The notes beneath the pieces are model-generated. The model saw only the letters and a program-made list of their open reading frames with translations. It did no database searches and was not told the DNA's origin. DNA of 64,000 bases from Trissonchulus latispiculum. Lineage: Eukaryota > Nematoda > Enoplea > Enoplida > Ironidae. A program made the position numbers and the translations under genes. Of this stretch, positions 34,601 to 45,856 are shown piece by piece (position 1 is the stretch's first letter; every line of letters begins with the position of its first letter). The DNA lies in assembly GCA_030248195.1 (NCBI GenBank), contig JASAND010023080.1, forward strand, positions 1-64,000, given 5' to 3'.

Positions 34601-37600
34601 CAAGCATCACTACTCTAATGCAGCTTTCTATGCCAGTTATGCTGAGGTCTTGAAATGTGCTGGTCAGGGAAATCGAGTTTCTGGGCCAAGCCAGGTGAAC
34701 AATTATAGGTTAACACAGCCCCCATAGTCCGGACAAGGTCTGCCCTTTCTCTCTCTGATAAGGGGCAAGCAAAGAAGATCTGGCTAATTGGTGTGCAAAA
34801 ATGGCAGGGAGAACCGAGGTTTACACTGAAATTGAAACAACATTTTCAACTTCACTGAATTTAGTTGAGCATCACATTTTTCATGATAATGGTCACAATT
34901 TGAAAACTTAGTCAGAAAGTTGAAACTCAAAGAGTGTTGTTGCTATCTTTTAAAAATAGCAAAGTTATGCAACTGTTAATTATTCAGCAAACTGCGTTAA
35001 TTCATGCTCATGGTTCGAGGTTGAAGCCTTCTCGAAAACTTCTGTTCAAGGTCCTAGACCACAGAAGAGTTGAAAAATGTTCTGTTTTTACATTAATACC
35101 ATTCTTCAAATTAAATTTAATCATTATCTTCATTTTTGAAGAGCCAAGAATTTTTTTAGAAATATTGCACATTTTTAGTCCAAAATAGATATGTTCTGGG
35201 AAAATTCGGATTCATTTCCAACCATTTCTTCGCGAACAATAAGCTGTGAAGAAAAAGTTGCAAATTCGCGTCGATCCGACGGCGTGAAGCAGAAGCTTTT
35301 GGTTGTCCTCTTTTTTCCGTTTTTCTCTTTAGTATTGCTACCTTCGACTCGCGACGGGGCGACGGCCCCCCCCCCTCCCATAAATCCACTCCTGCCCAAG
35401 CTGATCCTGGATCCGACAATTATGTTGTTTGCTGCTGCCTAAATAATTTAATTTTAGCTCTAAAAAGACTTTTGTTGGTTGTGTTTTGTGTTTGCTGAGT
35501 CAATATTTTGCTTATAATTCTGGAGTTCACTTGGTTTCAAGAGAGGTTCCAAATGACGTCGCTTGAAAAATGTTATCACTACTAGTAATGCCGTGTTGTT
35601 TTGTAGGGTGGAACGCCTTCGGCTGGAGCCGCTGGATTTCTGCATCGGACCTTTTCCGGCGTGAGTGTTTCCAGTGTGGAGGAAACAGAAGTGGAATCAG
35701 ACGTAGCCGCTCCTGACAGTGGGTATGGTAATTTTTTGCTATTTGAGCAGATTAAAATCCGAACCATTCCTTCAGTCACAATCTAAATTTAAATGTATCC
35801 AATTCAAAGGTTGTCCTTCGATTTCTGTAACTGTAAGAAACGCAGCGTTTAGAAGATTAATGTAATTTCTGTTCATTCAGATAAAGACACTATTCAACTG
35901 TAAAAACGTTTGAGTACCATTTAGGAAGTTTTGGGTACAATTAAAAAGACGAGTTTTTCGAGTTCTCAGGCAAAAATCATTTCTGCAAATTCTAAATCTC
36001 TGTATCAGGATATTTTTTATGGATTTTTTTCGGGGGGGGGGGAGATTTTTTGCAGAAATGAGCTAAAAATTGGTATTTTTTGGCGTATTTTACACGTAGA
36101 AAGGCAAAAAGTTATCAAAAATGCCAGGATTGAAGCTAAAAACAGTCATTTTTACGACAAAATCTCCGGCGATTGGGTCCCAAAAAAATCCCGGGGGAGA
36201 AGGCATTTTCGGGCCCCCTCCGGTAAAAATACCCTGTGTATTAGTTTTGGTTTTGTGTATGTGAAATGAAAGAGGAGATGTGAAAGTAGGGGGAACTAAC
36301 TGTCCTCCAATTTCGATTGTAAAGCGGCAGAAAAGAAACTTAATCAAAAGTGCTGCAATGTTGAGTAAAAATGGGTAGATTTTGGATTATAAGCTGAAAA
36401 TTTTGCAAATTTCTGATCCCATTTAAATGTCCAAAGTGGGGAAAAGATGGACCTACGTTCCACCAAAAATAGGGCTGCCTCTTTCTTGTAAAAAATCGGC
36501 ATTATACAATACGTGAGATCACTTACTAACGCCAGAATACCTAAAGACCGCTAGTTTTGCGTAACGCGTGTTTGCCCTCTGCGGTTTTACAATATTTTGT
36601 ACCAGATAATTTTTATTTGTTACAGCCAGGAATGCCGTAGTCCTAGCTTGGACGGAGCGCCTGAAGCTGATACCTCAGGAGCTAGTGGTATGTTGGATTC
36701 GGCCTGGAAGTACTAATCTTTGGCAAATTTTTTAAAGTTTGGTAGATTTTTCTTTTAATCAGATTAACTTGATTTGCTTACATCAAGAGTACATTATGCT
36801 GATGGCAAAAAGTGTACCGCACAATTTCATGAACAGGTTACCCATTAGTGAGAAGGCAGAATTCCGTGAAACGATGGTCATTTATGCCAATTCTCAGTTA
36901 GGACTTTTCGCCAGTTGGTGCATCGCTATATTCCACCAATCTAGATGGTTCGCCACAAACGCTTCCATGAAATTTTATCGCCAAATCAGCACACAGTGTG
37001 AATATTCTTCTCCTACTTGGTTACTATAAACTGAATATACTTAGTACTTACGTTGCCTTTTTGGCAAACATTGTTGCTGTGTTGAACGCAGCGTTCTTTT
37101 GAGATCTTTGTATTTAGATGTATATAATTTTATTAACTTCATCTTTGATTATCTAGAGCTCCAAACTTTGTCCGGTCAGCCTGGAAAAGTATCTGATGAG
37201 GTGTCCAGTGCTAACACTACTTCTGCTAGTTTTTCATCCGTTTTAGCGTCAACAGTGACATCGGCTTCGGCTACAGGGTAAGCTATTCGCTGTGCTGTTA
37301 CGCTTTTTTTCGCAAAAAACTTCTTGACAAACCTTTCCATATTTTCAAGATTTAATTGATTTAAATAAACGGTCTTTTTGGTCGGGGTTTTTGAAGGTGA
37401 ATCTTTCATTAAATTGTCTCAGTTATACCAAGAGTACATAATATAAGAGTGTGCCACTAGGCACACTCTATGTTATCAGAGCAAAAACTATGCTCTGCAC
37501 GCTAACGCCCCCCCGCAAATCAGACCCTAGTGACCCCCCCGCAAATCAGTACCTAGTCGAAACGGGGGTACGCTCACTCGCTCTATGTTTATGTACTTAA

Positions 37601-40600
37601 GCTCGAAAGCACAAGCAGTGCGTGCGCGAATTTTGTGCCTGCTTCGAGCTTTAGAACACAAACATAGCGCACGAAATGCTTTGAAGTGATGGGTCTAATT
37701 TGCGGGGGGGGGGGGGGTGGGCCGTTAGCGTGCAGAGCATAGTTTTTGCTCTGATAACATAGAGCTTGCCTAGTGGCATACTCTTTGGTTATACTAGGAT
37801 TTAAAATGATAGTTTTGGCATGAATAAGTTTTTGCAGGACCACCATTTCTACTGCTTCGTCTGCTGCGTATCAAGTTGAACAGGCGAAAATTTTAAACAG
37901 GTGACCAGGTTGTTTTCAATGCATGCACTTTTTCCATAAGATGTTTTAACTATCTTTGAAGTATGTAACGTAGCTCAGCCATAAAACTTACAATACTCTT
38001 TGTTTGATCAGTTACAGGATAACATTTGTTTGGAGCCTTACTGCTTAATATTTGTCGATTTTATTCTAGGTCGAGACGATATCGGATGCCTAGTCAGCCT
38101 AACCAGCCATCAGAAGCCCATGCTCATTTCATGTTTGAATTGGCCAAAACCCTACTCACCAAGGCAGGTGGAAGCCAATCCTCGGCCATATTTTCTGCTG
38201 GCTCCCAGTCGGGTGCTCAGCAGCACAGCTCCAGTAGGTGGTCCTTGACTTTATTCTAGTTCGCTCTTTTTATATTTCGATCTTGTTTCTATCTGCCATG
38301 AGAATCTTGTTGCATTTTACCGTGGATCCCTCTTTCAAAATTTTGGGTGCGGGCCTGAAAACAAGTGATGAGCTTTTTTTTGAATCCTGTGGACTCAAAA
38401 TGAAAAATTGAAATATTTTCATTGGTACTGATTTCCAGATCTAGATCGTTCTCAGCATTTTCTGAATCCGATTTTATAGTCGGTCTAGTTTATTGTTTTT
38501 ATCTTTTATTGAAGGTTCACCTCACCGAAGGCTGCATCTTTGTGCATTCCAAATCGGCCTCTATGCCTTGGGATTGCATAACCGAGTTTCTCACAACTGG
38601 CCATCACGAACCTACTCATCCCATGTTTCCTGGATTTCTTGTACGTTCTGTCGATCAGAAGCTTTCTTCACTTGAATAGACTTGGAGTCGGCATGGTATA
38701 GAGTGATCCAGTGATGTGAAAGAAGAATAAAGCAAAGTACCACCGAAGGTCCGAAAAATTCGAACCTCCGGTGGCCTTTAACCCATGACTATCACTAAAG
38801 TCTGACACAAAAATGTGTGTACAAAATCTGTAAGGCCTCCAGTGAACTAAATATACGTCGTAACCCCATAAAACCATATATTTTCGGAATCCTTGCAGCG
38901 AGAAGAACATTTTTATAAAATTTAAATTTTTTTAAAAATTCAAAAATTTTAAAATATTGGTTTTTCGGGGAATTTTTTCGGACCGTTCAAGGTATTCGGC
39001 TCATTCATTCCGAAAACTTTTCCCATCCGAAGACGTATCGATTGACACAAGAACGGAAAAAATCGGTTGAGAAATAAGCATTTTATTCTAAAAACTCGTT
39101 TTTCCATTTTCTTTGATGTTTGCCGCTTTTTGCAGCTTTGACTGGTTGTTACTCACGACTCGCTCAACGGAAAATTTTTTCGATTAGATTTTCAGGACCG
39201 CCTAGGCGTCCGCTTTCAACTGATATATGTGGTATTTCAAATTTTAAAAGTTGATTTTTTTTGAAAAATACCACTTTTTGACCAAAAATTTTGGCATAGC
39301 GATTTCAGCAAAAGTGAGTAAAAATAGCGTAATCATAAAGTTCAATTTGAGCTGAATACAACGATATAAAGTTTTCGTGGCTACGACTTATATTGCGTCC
39401 GCAATGATTTTTCAAACAATATCCCTTATTTCAGCTTGGTTTTTGGCTCTCTTTGATGTTGCCGCCGTGATTTGACTGAATCAGTGTAAACTAGCAAAAA
39501 CCAGCTGAAATAAGGGATATTATTTAAAAATTCACTGCTGACGCAATATATGTCGTAGCCACGAAAACTTTATATCTTTGTATTCAGCTCAAATTGACCT
39601 TTATGATTACGCTATTTTTACTCACTTGCTGAAATCGCTATGCCGAAATTTTGGGTCAAAAAGTGGTATTTTTCAAAAAATCTACTTTCAAAATTTGAAA
39701 TACCACATATATCAGGTGAAAGCGGACGCCTAGGCGGTCCTGAAAATCTAATCGAAAAAATTTTCCGTTGAGCGAGTCGTGAGTAACAACCAGTCAAAGC
39801 TGCAAAAAGCGGCAAACATCAAAGAAAATGGAAAAACGAATTTTTAGAATAAAATGCTTATTTCTCAACCAATTTTTTCTGTTCTTGTATCAATCGATAC
39901 GTCTTCGGATGGGAAAATTTTTCGGAATGAATGAGCTGAATACCCTGAACGGTCCGAAAAAATTCCCCGAAAAACCAATATTTTAAATTTTTTGAATTTT
40001 TAAAAAAATTTAAATTTTATAAAAATGTTCGTCTCGCTGCAAGGATTCCGAAAATATATGGTTTTATGGGGTTACGACGTTTATTTACTTTACTGGAGGC
40101 CTTACAGATTTTGTACACACATTTTTGTGTCAGACTTTAGGCAAATGCTCTGCCGAATGAGCTACGGAGGCACAGTCTCATCAAGCTTTGTCGGAATTCG
40201 TGTACCAATATGTGAACCCACGTAAACAGAAACAAAGCATAGAATATCCGAATTCTTAATGCTGTCTACTCTGAGTGCTTTTGTGTTACACGAAGACACT
40301 TTGTTCATGTTTAGGCCAGGCACGTGACATTGGATGTGTGGCTTTACGAATTCTCATGGAAACATGGGAATGTCATTTGACGCCGGCAGAGGTTGCCAAT
40401 TTGGCTGATCAGGCTTCACAGAATCGTAGTGATCCCGCCATGGTAACGGCTGCAGCAGAACTGGCTTTATCTGCACTACCTCATGTAAGTTCAAGCAATT
40501 TACTATGGAGTGTATGATGGATTCTAGCATTAGATATTTGCTTGGATTTTGAGTTGATCGTCATTGTACTGTCTGATTTGTTGTACTGTTGCAATAAGTA

Positions 40601-43600
40601 GACTAAAAGAGCTACTTTGTGAGTAATACCAAGGACCTTTTTAAGAAAGGGTAGTGTAGAGTTAAAATTAACTCGACCATTTTCATGAATGAGTTAAAAG
40701 AGGAAAATGCAAGATTGAGTGGAGTTAAAACGAGTTAAAACAGCCAATTTTAACTCTGACAAGCTGCCTCCCCCCAAAAATTGGACCCTAGTGCCCCCAT
40801 AAATACATACCTCTTTGTGTACGCTCACTCGCTTTATATTGAACGTGTTGAGCCTCGAAAGTGGCCATTTGCTGATCGTATTAGGCTGCAACTAACCATA
40901 CAAGCGAGTGACGTAAAGAAGTGTACTGTGCACTGTTTTGGGGGGGCCCGACAGATCATGTCCCACGCGTAGTCGCTAAGTTTGGTAATACCAAGAGTAC
41001 ATTCATTGCACGTACTCTCCAACAACCTACTTTTCCGCAAGCTGCCAATACGTTTGAAACATCTTCATGATCCAGTTGCGACACTTTCAGCACCTCTGCA
41101 CCCTGCAATATGACTAAGAACATGGAATAGTGCGAAAAACCACAACATCACTAATATTTGTGAATCTGTTGCAGTTATTTTAATTCTTCATTCAAGCCAA
41201 TATTTTTCCTGTTTAATGTTTAATTAATTTTAAATTACAAAAGACGTGCAAGAAAGCTGTAAACTATGCTTGTTTCGTTAAGATTTTCTTCATGTGTTTT
41301 TGTCAGCATTGCATTATTATACCCTTTATTCTTTTGTTTAGGCTCATGCTTTGAATCCAACTGAAATCCAGAGGGCTTTGGTGCAAACACGTGAGCAAAA
41401 TACGCACATGCTAGAAAAGGCCTGTATGGCTGTAGAGAATGCAGCGAAGGATGGCGGTGTCTATCCGGAAGTTCTGTTTATGGTTGCAAGACAGTGGAAT
41501 CAGCTCTACACAGAAGCGGCTGCAGCGGCGTCTACAGAATTTGAAGTGGTTTGTTCCTGATTAATTGTTCTAGTTTATTTCATGGATTGACTTGATTAAT
41601 TGTACTGGCTTAGCGTCTTATTTGAGGCATTGGTTTTAGTTGGAATAGTTTTACACATTCATCGGGAGCTGGTCATTGTGTTTTGTCTATTTTGTCCTTT
41701 GACCAAAAGGTTTGACCAATAATGCCATACCACTCTTATTCTGGCAGGGTCCAGGGCTCCGGAACCTCTCTGCTTGGGAGCCGAAAATAAATTTATTTTT
41801 ATTTTTAGTGCAAATTTGGCCATATTTTTTGAAAACTATTATTTCCGTATCTCCCTTTTTGGGTTGGACCACCTTTTCTCAATTCTTGATACGCCCCCTG
41901 ACCTAAGTTGTTCCAGTACCTTCGTTTCGTTTCAGTTGCGAGATCACCAAAGTGTGAGTACAACCAGGAGCTTTATTAAACCATGTGTATTTGTTTGTGT
42001 ATATTTTTATTTGTAGAATGCTCAGATAGAGGCTGGAGCGGCCGGCATGCCTGCCGTGTGCACTGCTCCATCAGTTTCCGGTGGTGCCGGTGTTGGTGCC
42101 GGACATTATCCGTCCGGTGTGGCTGGTCTGCCTGGTAATCCGGCTGCCTCTGTTTCCATGTCCAGCGCTGGCGCCGCCCTGGGACCACATCATTCGGCCG
42201 CGGATCACTCGGCAAGCGCTGCTGCTGCCGCTGCGGCTGCGCGAATGGGCTCCTCCGGCTCTCACTTTGTTTACCCTACGGCTCCGGCTGGTGTTTCCGC
42301 CGGTCAGATACCCATTGTTCCCCCAGCAGTTTCCATGGGCGCCTATCTGCCCGCTCAGAGTCAGGCAACGGTGGATTTTCTGATGGCTCAGCAGAATGCG
42401 GGACAACCGCCCCCACCTGTTCATCATCCCTACTATCAGCCGCATTCCTCTGTGGCTCCCACAACCCAGGCCGTCGTCCACAGTTCGGCAGTTTTCCGGG
42501 GTCAACCTCCGCCACTGGGCTACAGTCAGGTACCCATCAGTTCCCCCCATGTCCCGCCGCATCTCACTCATCCTACCCATCAGTATACGGTGACCCAGTG
42601 TACGGCCGCTACAGGATTTCCGTCCATGGGATTGAACAGTCCGTCTGGTCTACCGCAGGGCTATCATCATCAACCGAATGCGGCCGCTGGTAACATCTCC
42701 GTTCTTCCTGCCCACAATTTTCGGCCAGGGACCCTGACTGTTCCGGTCTATTTTGCCCCCGGATTTCAGCCAGTACCAGCTCCAGCGGCGGCTTTCTTAC
42801 AGTGTGCTGCTGCGGCAGCCGGGGCGGCTGGAAACCTGAGAGCCAGTCAGTCCGCTCCGGCCCTCAATGCTGCACCACCTCCGGCTTCCTGTCCTCCTCC
42901 CCCGCCTGGCCAGGATATGACAGTTCATCACCACCATCAAGGTCAAACCAGGTATGCAGGTTCTCCTCATAGAGATGAGACTCCATTATATGCAGATGTA
43001 CGTATCCAACAATACTAGAAAAAGTGAGAAAATTTTGAGATTTATGCTAGGTATGTTCAGTGCGTCGACTCGGAACTTCCCGCACTGGAAGTCCCGGAAG
43101 GGGCCTCCACCGACTATGCTTTTATAACGCTTACTTTCTTGCTGATTCTCCAACTTACCACGTTTGTCTTTTTTGTTTGTTTGTTGTAGGTATTTGTTTG
43201 CTGCTTATCGGGTAGGCATGTTGGCCATGGAAACGATGGGTAGAAGAATTCATGATGACAATCGAAACTATGTGAAATATGCACAGAATCCTCCCTACGG
43301 CGATGATGTTAAATGGCTATTCAAAATTGCCAAAAAACTGGGTGCGCTAGCGCTACACTAGCCTTGATTTTAAATACGATTACTGTTTGTTGTTTTATTA
43401 AATCAACCCAGTGACTGTTTAAGGGTTTTAGCTGTTTTATTAGTAACAACGTTTTGTTAATTGATTTCTTATGTGTAAACTATAGATAATTACTAATTGC
43501 TTATATTCTCTTTATTTAGGCTTGGGTTATGTGCAACAGTTTTGCTTATCTGCAGCTCAAAGTATTGTATCCCCGTTTGTGCTGTATGATTTATGTGTGG

Positions 43601-44433
43601 ATGCAGCGCATGTGTTTGCTAGAGGAGCGGCTCCAATTGCCAAGGCATTCATTCATCCCCATGTCCAGCCTTTGGTTCAGAAATGCTTTCAAATGTAAGT
43701 GGTCGTGTTTTACGAAAACATAAAAATAATGTAAAGCCGACGGAACAACGAAGAAAGGGATATATACTCAGCATCAACTCAGTTCATTAGCATCTTTTCT
43801 CGTTGGCAAAGGTCATTCTACTGGGCAGAAAAACCGAAGTATTTTAGCACCTTGGTCGTTTTTGGTCACCAAGAAATTTGAAAAAACTTGTAGCATCGCG
43901 CTCGCGGTGGGGGTAAAGCAACTTATCAGTGAAAAGTTTAATATCAAAAATGATGAAAAATGAAGGCTTTTGTGTGCAAGTGGTTCTATTTATTTTTGGG
44001 GAGTTTCGACAAAATTCTTCAACTTCCGATCCTATGAGCCTGCTTGATTTTCGGTTCCATAGTTCTACGAAAGTGAGCATAACTCTGTGTTGCTGGAGAT
44101 ATTTTCGTTTAGATTTCGTTGACTGATGATTGGTTTTCGGTCACTGACATTTTCCTCTTGGTGTTTCTATCTGAAACTAATTTCTTTTTGTTCTTTAGGT
44201 TTTATCAAGCGTCGCATCAAAAACTGTCCCATCCTCGTTTTACTCCGTCTGACGCTGAAGAGTTGGTAGCGTTAGTGTTGGCTGCTCGGACTGCCTTTCT
44301 GCAAACGCCTTGCGGTCAGGACCACTTCAACACCTATTTGCATTCGCTGAGAAAGCAGAAGGCTTGCAAGAAAGACCTGTGGAATAGGCTGGTCAATGCT
44401 TTGAATAATTCTAGTGCTGGCAGCAATCAGTAA
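25351..44433 (+). CDS. ZSWIM8: ZSWIM8/EBAX-1 ortholog, 25 exons, lacking its 5' exons
   Basis: Substrate receptor of a Cullin-RING E3 ligase; in animals it acts in target-directed microRNA decay and misfolded-protein turnover. Exons: 25,351-25,629; 26,114-26,221; 27,489-27,573; 29,123-29,243; 29,531-29,726; 29,947-30,192; 30,420-31,397; 31,779-32,045; 32,299-32,427; 33,778-34,039; 34,198-34,322; 34,560-34,694; 35,607-35,722; 36,626-36,687; 37,157-37,277; 37,838-37,900; 38,070-38,233; 38,515-38,640; 40,315-40,484; 41,342-41,548; 41,936-41,953; 42,017-42,951; 43,190-43,341; 43,520-43,694; 44,199-44,433. Phases agree throughout and total 5,475 nt (1,824 codons plus stop). Family blocks are clear: GFHLSATV, the SWIM finger, VCLRAPVSESLSRLQRDQLQ, WNLMAIVREM, EHPLLCEG, LHLCAFQIGLYALGLHN, AHALNPTEIQRALVQ, AAYRVGMLAMETMGRR and DDVKWLFKIAKKLG. 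About 150 N-terminal residues, including the BC/Cullin-box region of known orthologs, are not found in the window. Confidence 0.92.
27085..32510. repeat. Right arm of the ZSWIM8 inverted duplication
   Basis: Sense-oriented arm holding exons 3-9 of the intact gene. A 2.1-kb spacer (24,966-27,084) with exons 1-2 separates it from the left arm. Confidence 0.85.
30420..31397 (+). other. ZSWIM8: Exon 7: long low-complexity exon
   Basis: 978 nt. The N-terminal part matches the conserved 'FLPAVEACLFSWADFPIDGVTYR' block of the family (positions about 20-45 of the exon). The rest is Ser/Gly/Asp-rich and includes a short polyQ (CAG repeats at about 31,096-31,115), as expected for the disordered middle of ZSWIM8. 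The inverted copy at 20,725-21,702 is the same length and gives identical translations in several frames, so the nucleotides are essentially identical. Confidence 0.85.
32428..33777 (+). other. Intron 9, with TTAA-element fragment
   Basis: Duplication homology ends at about 32,510. The rest is AT-rich. It contains a 24-bp near-perfect palindrome at 33,526-33,549 and, from about 33,550 to 33,700, a fragment matching 58,500-58,660. No genes. Confidence 0.6.
34695..36625 (+). other. Introns 12 and 13 without recognisable genes
   Basis: AT-rich intronic DNA around exon 13. G/C homopolymer runs at about 35,361-35,378 and 36,030-36,042 suggest decayed element ends like those elsewhere in the window, but full boundaries are not seen. 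Confidence 0.4.
37423..37797. mobile_element. Intronic foldback MITE with G-run
   Basis: Inverted repeats around TACCAAGAGTAC / TTTGGTATAC-type ends, including the mirrored phrase CATAGTTTTTGCTCTGATAACAT. The internal CCCCCCCGCAAATCAG is mirrored by a long G-run near 37,700. Related sequence occurs in intron 19 (about 40,625-41,005) and in both duplication arms near 23,330 and 28,780. Confidence 0.65.
38795..40140. mobile_element. 1.35-kb foldback element in intron 18
   Basis: A near-perfect palindrome centred at about 39,467: CTAAAGTCTGACACAAA at the left end is mirrored exactly at the right end, and arms of about 650 bp match with few changes. Flanks resemble split tRNA-like sequence on the minus strand: an A-box-like TAGCTCATTCGG near 40,160 and a B-box-like GGTTCGAAT near 38,757. 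The short ORFs inside occur as mirrored pairs and are not genes. Confidence 0.8.
40625..41005. mobile_element. Decayed MITE in intron 19
   Basis: Bounded by TAATACCAAGGAC and TAATACCAAGAGTAC-type sequences. It holds GTACGCTCACTCGCT and a G-run that also occur in the 37.4-kb foldback. The left part has repeated GAGTTAAAA motifs. Confidence 0.45.
41936..41953 (+). other. ZSWIM8: Probable 18-nt microexon
   Basis: TTGCGAGATCACCAAAGT is bounded by a strong pyrimidine tract and CAG on the left and GTGAGT on the right, and keeps phase 0 between its neighbours. It would add six residues. The donor of the preceding exon (GTG|GTTTGT) is weak, so inclusion may be regulated. Skipping also keeps the frame. 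Confidence 0.5.
42017..42951 (+). other. ZSWIM8: Exon 22: Ala/Pro/His-rich exon
   Basis: 935 nt encoding a Gly/Ala/Pro/His-rich stretch, like the corresponding region of vertebrate ZSWIM8. The frame stays open past the splice site to 43,018, but the donor at 42,952 (AG|GTATGC) is required to join in phase with the conserved AAYRVGML exon at 43,190. Confidence 0.85.
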
Positions 44434-45856
44434 ATTAGGAATCAGATTTTGAAACATTTGCTTGAGAGAGAGAGTCACTTTTTCTACCATTTGTTTGTTT
44501 GTAGTTTGTATTCATGGATGAGTGAACTCCTCTTGAGAAATCTTATGTTTTTGTTTAGGTGTTATATAATTTAACAATAATTTCAAATGTATTTCTTCTT
44601 GTTGGTTGTGTGTTTTCCGTTCTCTAAAGTATTTACTATTTATTTTTATGAATGTTTGTCTGTATATTATATATTATATTTTTACATTTAATATTTGCGT
44701 TTACGGTTTGTGTTAGTTTCTGTATTCTGTTATAAATGAATTTCCGAATAACGGGGGAATTTTTATGGATTTTAGCGATGGAGCAGGATTTCTGCTGACC
44801 ATTTTAGTTAACTGTATTTTTGGTATCCGTCAAAGGGCCTTTTAACAAAGAGCAATTTTTCAGAACAAATTTTGGTATCAAAAGCAGCGTTCCTAACTTT
44901 TTTGAGGAGGGGCTTAGCTCTGAACTGAAGGTAGATTGGCATATTCTAATATTTCTATAGTGACTGGACACAGAATTTTACCTTTATGCGCTTTAACGTT
45001 CAGAAAAAACTGTTGAGTTTGTGTATGTAATTGTTTTGTGTTAATGCACATGTCTATTGACTCATGTAAGCTCATACAGCTTGTAATTTTGGGATTGCTT
45101 GTGTATGTGCAGATTCGCAGGTAACGAAGGCATCAAACTGAGTAGAACAAATCAGTATTAAAAATAAACTAATTTTGTTCAGAACTGATAAATAAACTTG
45201 AGTGACGCACCTTTGTCAGTGGGTTGGATACGTACTCTCGGCATTTTGAACTGTTGATCATAGTATATGAAGGAAAACTATTATGTTAGCTGTGCACAGT
45301 CTTTTTGCTTATACCCATGTTCTGTATGGTAGCAGCGGCAGGGGAGTGGGTTTTACAGACATTTACCAAATTTCTACGATCTACTTATTGTTTGCTGCAT
45401 GAAGATTTTATGAGCCATCTGTTGACCGCTTCCTTCCTTAAGCCTGAGCGCGGTGGATTAAAAAAGTTCACCAGTTGCGTATATACTTTCTGAAGGTTTA
45501 AAGTTTCTCAAACCTCAATAATTCACATGTCTGGTCGTGACTTGCGATTAGTTGTGTATTCGAAGTTACGGTATTATTTTGTCCTTCAGTTAAAATTTGT
45601 CCTTTCGCGTTTTCTTTTATTTTCTTTCCATTGTGCTTTGCTGCTCTGTTTATTGCTATCACTTTTTTGTTGTTGCTTATATAATGAACTTTAAATCATG
45701 TTTACTGAAATTTAGCTTACATGCGGATATCCAAGTTGAACTCGTAAAGCTAAGCATGTTAGCTTTCTCTGATGCTGTACTTCTCTGCATTTTACTTATA
45801 TATACGTATGCTTGTCTGTTTTTGTTTTTTAAGTTTTGAAATGGTAAGAAGGAAGA
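44434..45856 (+). other. ZSWIM8 3' region
   Basis: AT-rich sequence after the stop codon with no coding signal. AATAAA polyadenylation signals occur at 45,163-45,168 and 45,191-45,196, so the 3' UTR may end near 45.2 kb. A short GA repeat lies at about 44,464-44,474. Confidence 0.45.

Noticed and set aside
40130..40180. Functional tRNA gene
   Set aside because: Only an A-box-like half is present here and the other half is about 1.4 kb away across the foldback; stems pair imperfectly.
42952..43018. Extension of exon 22 to 43,018
   Set aside because: That frame cannot join the conserved AAYRVGML exon in phase; the donor at 42,952 does.
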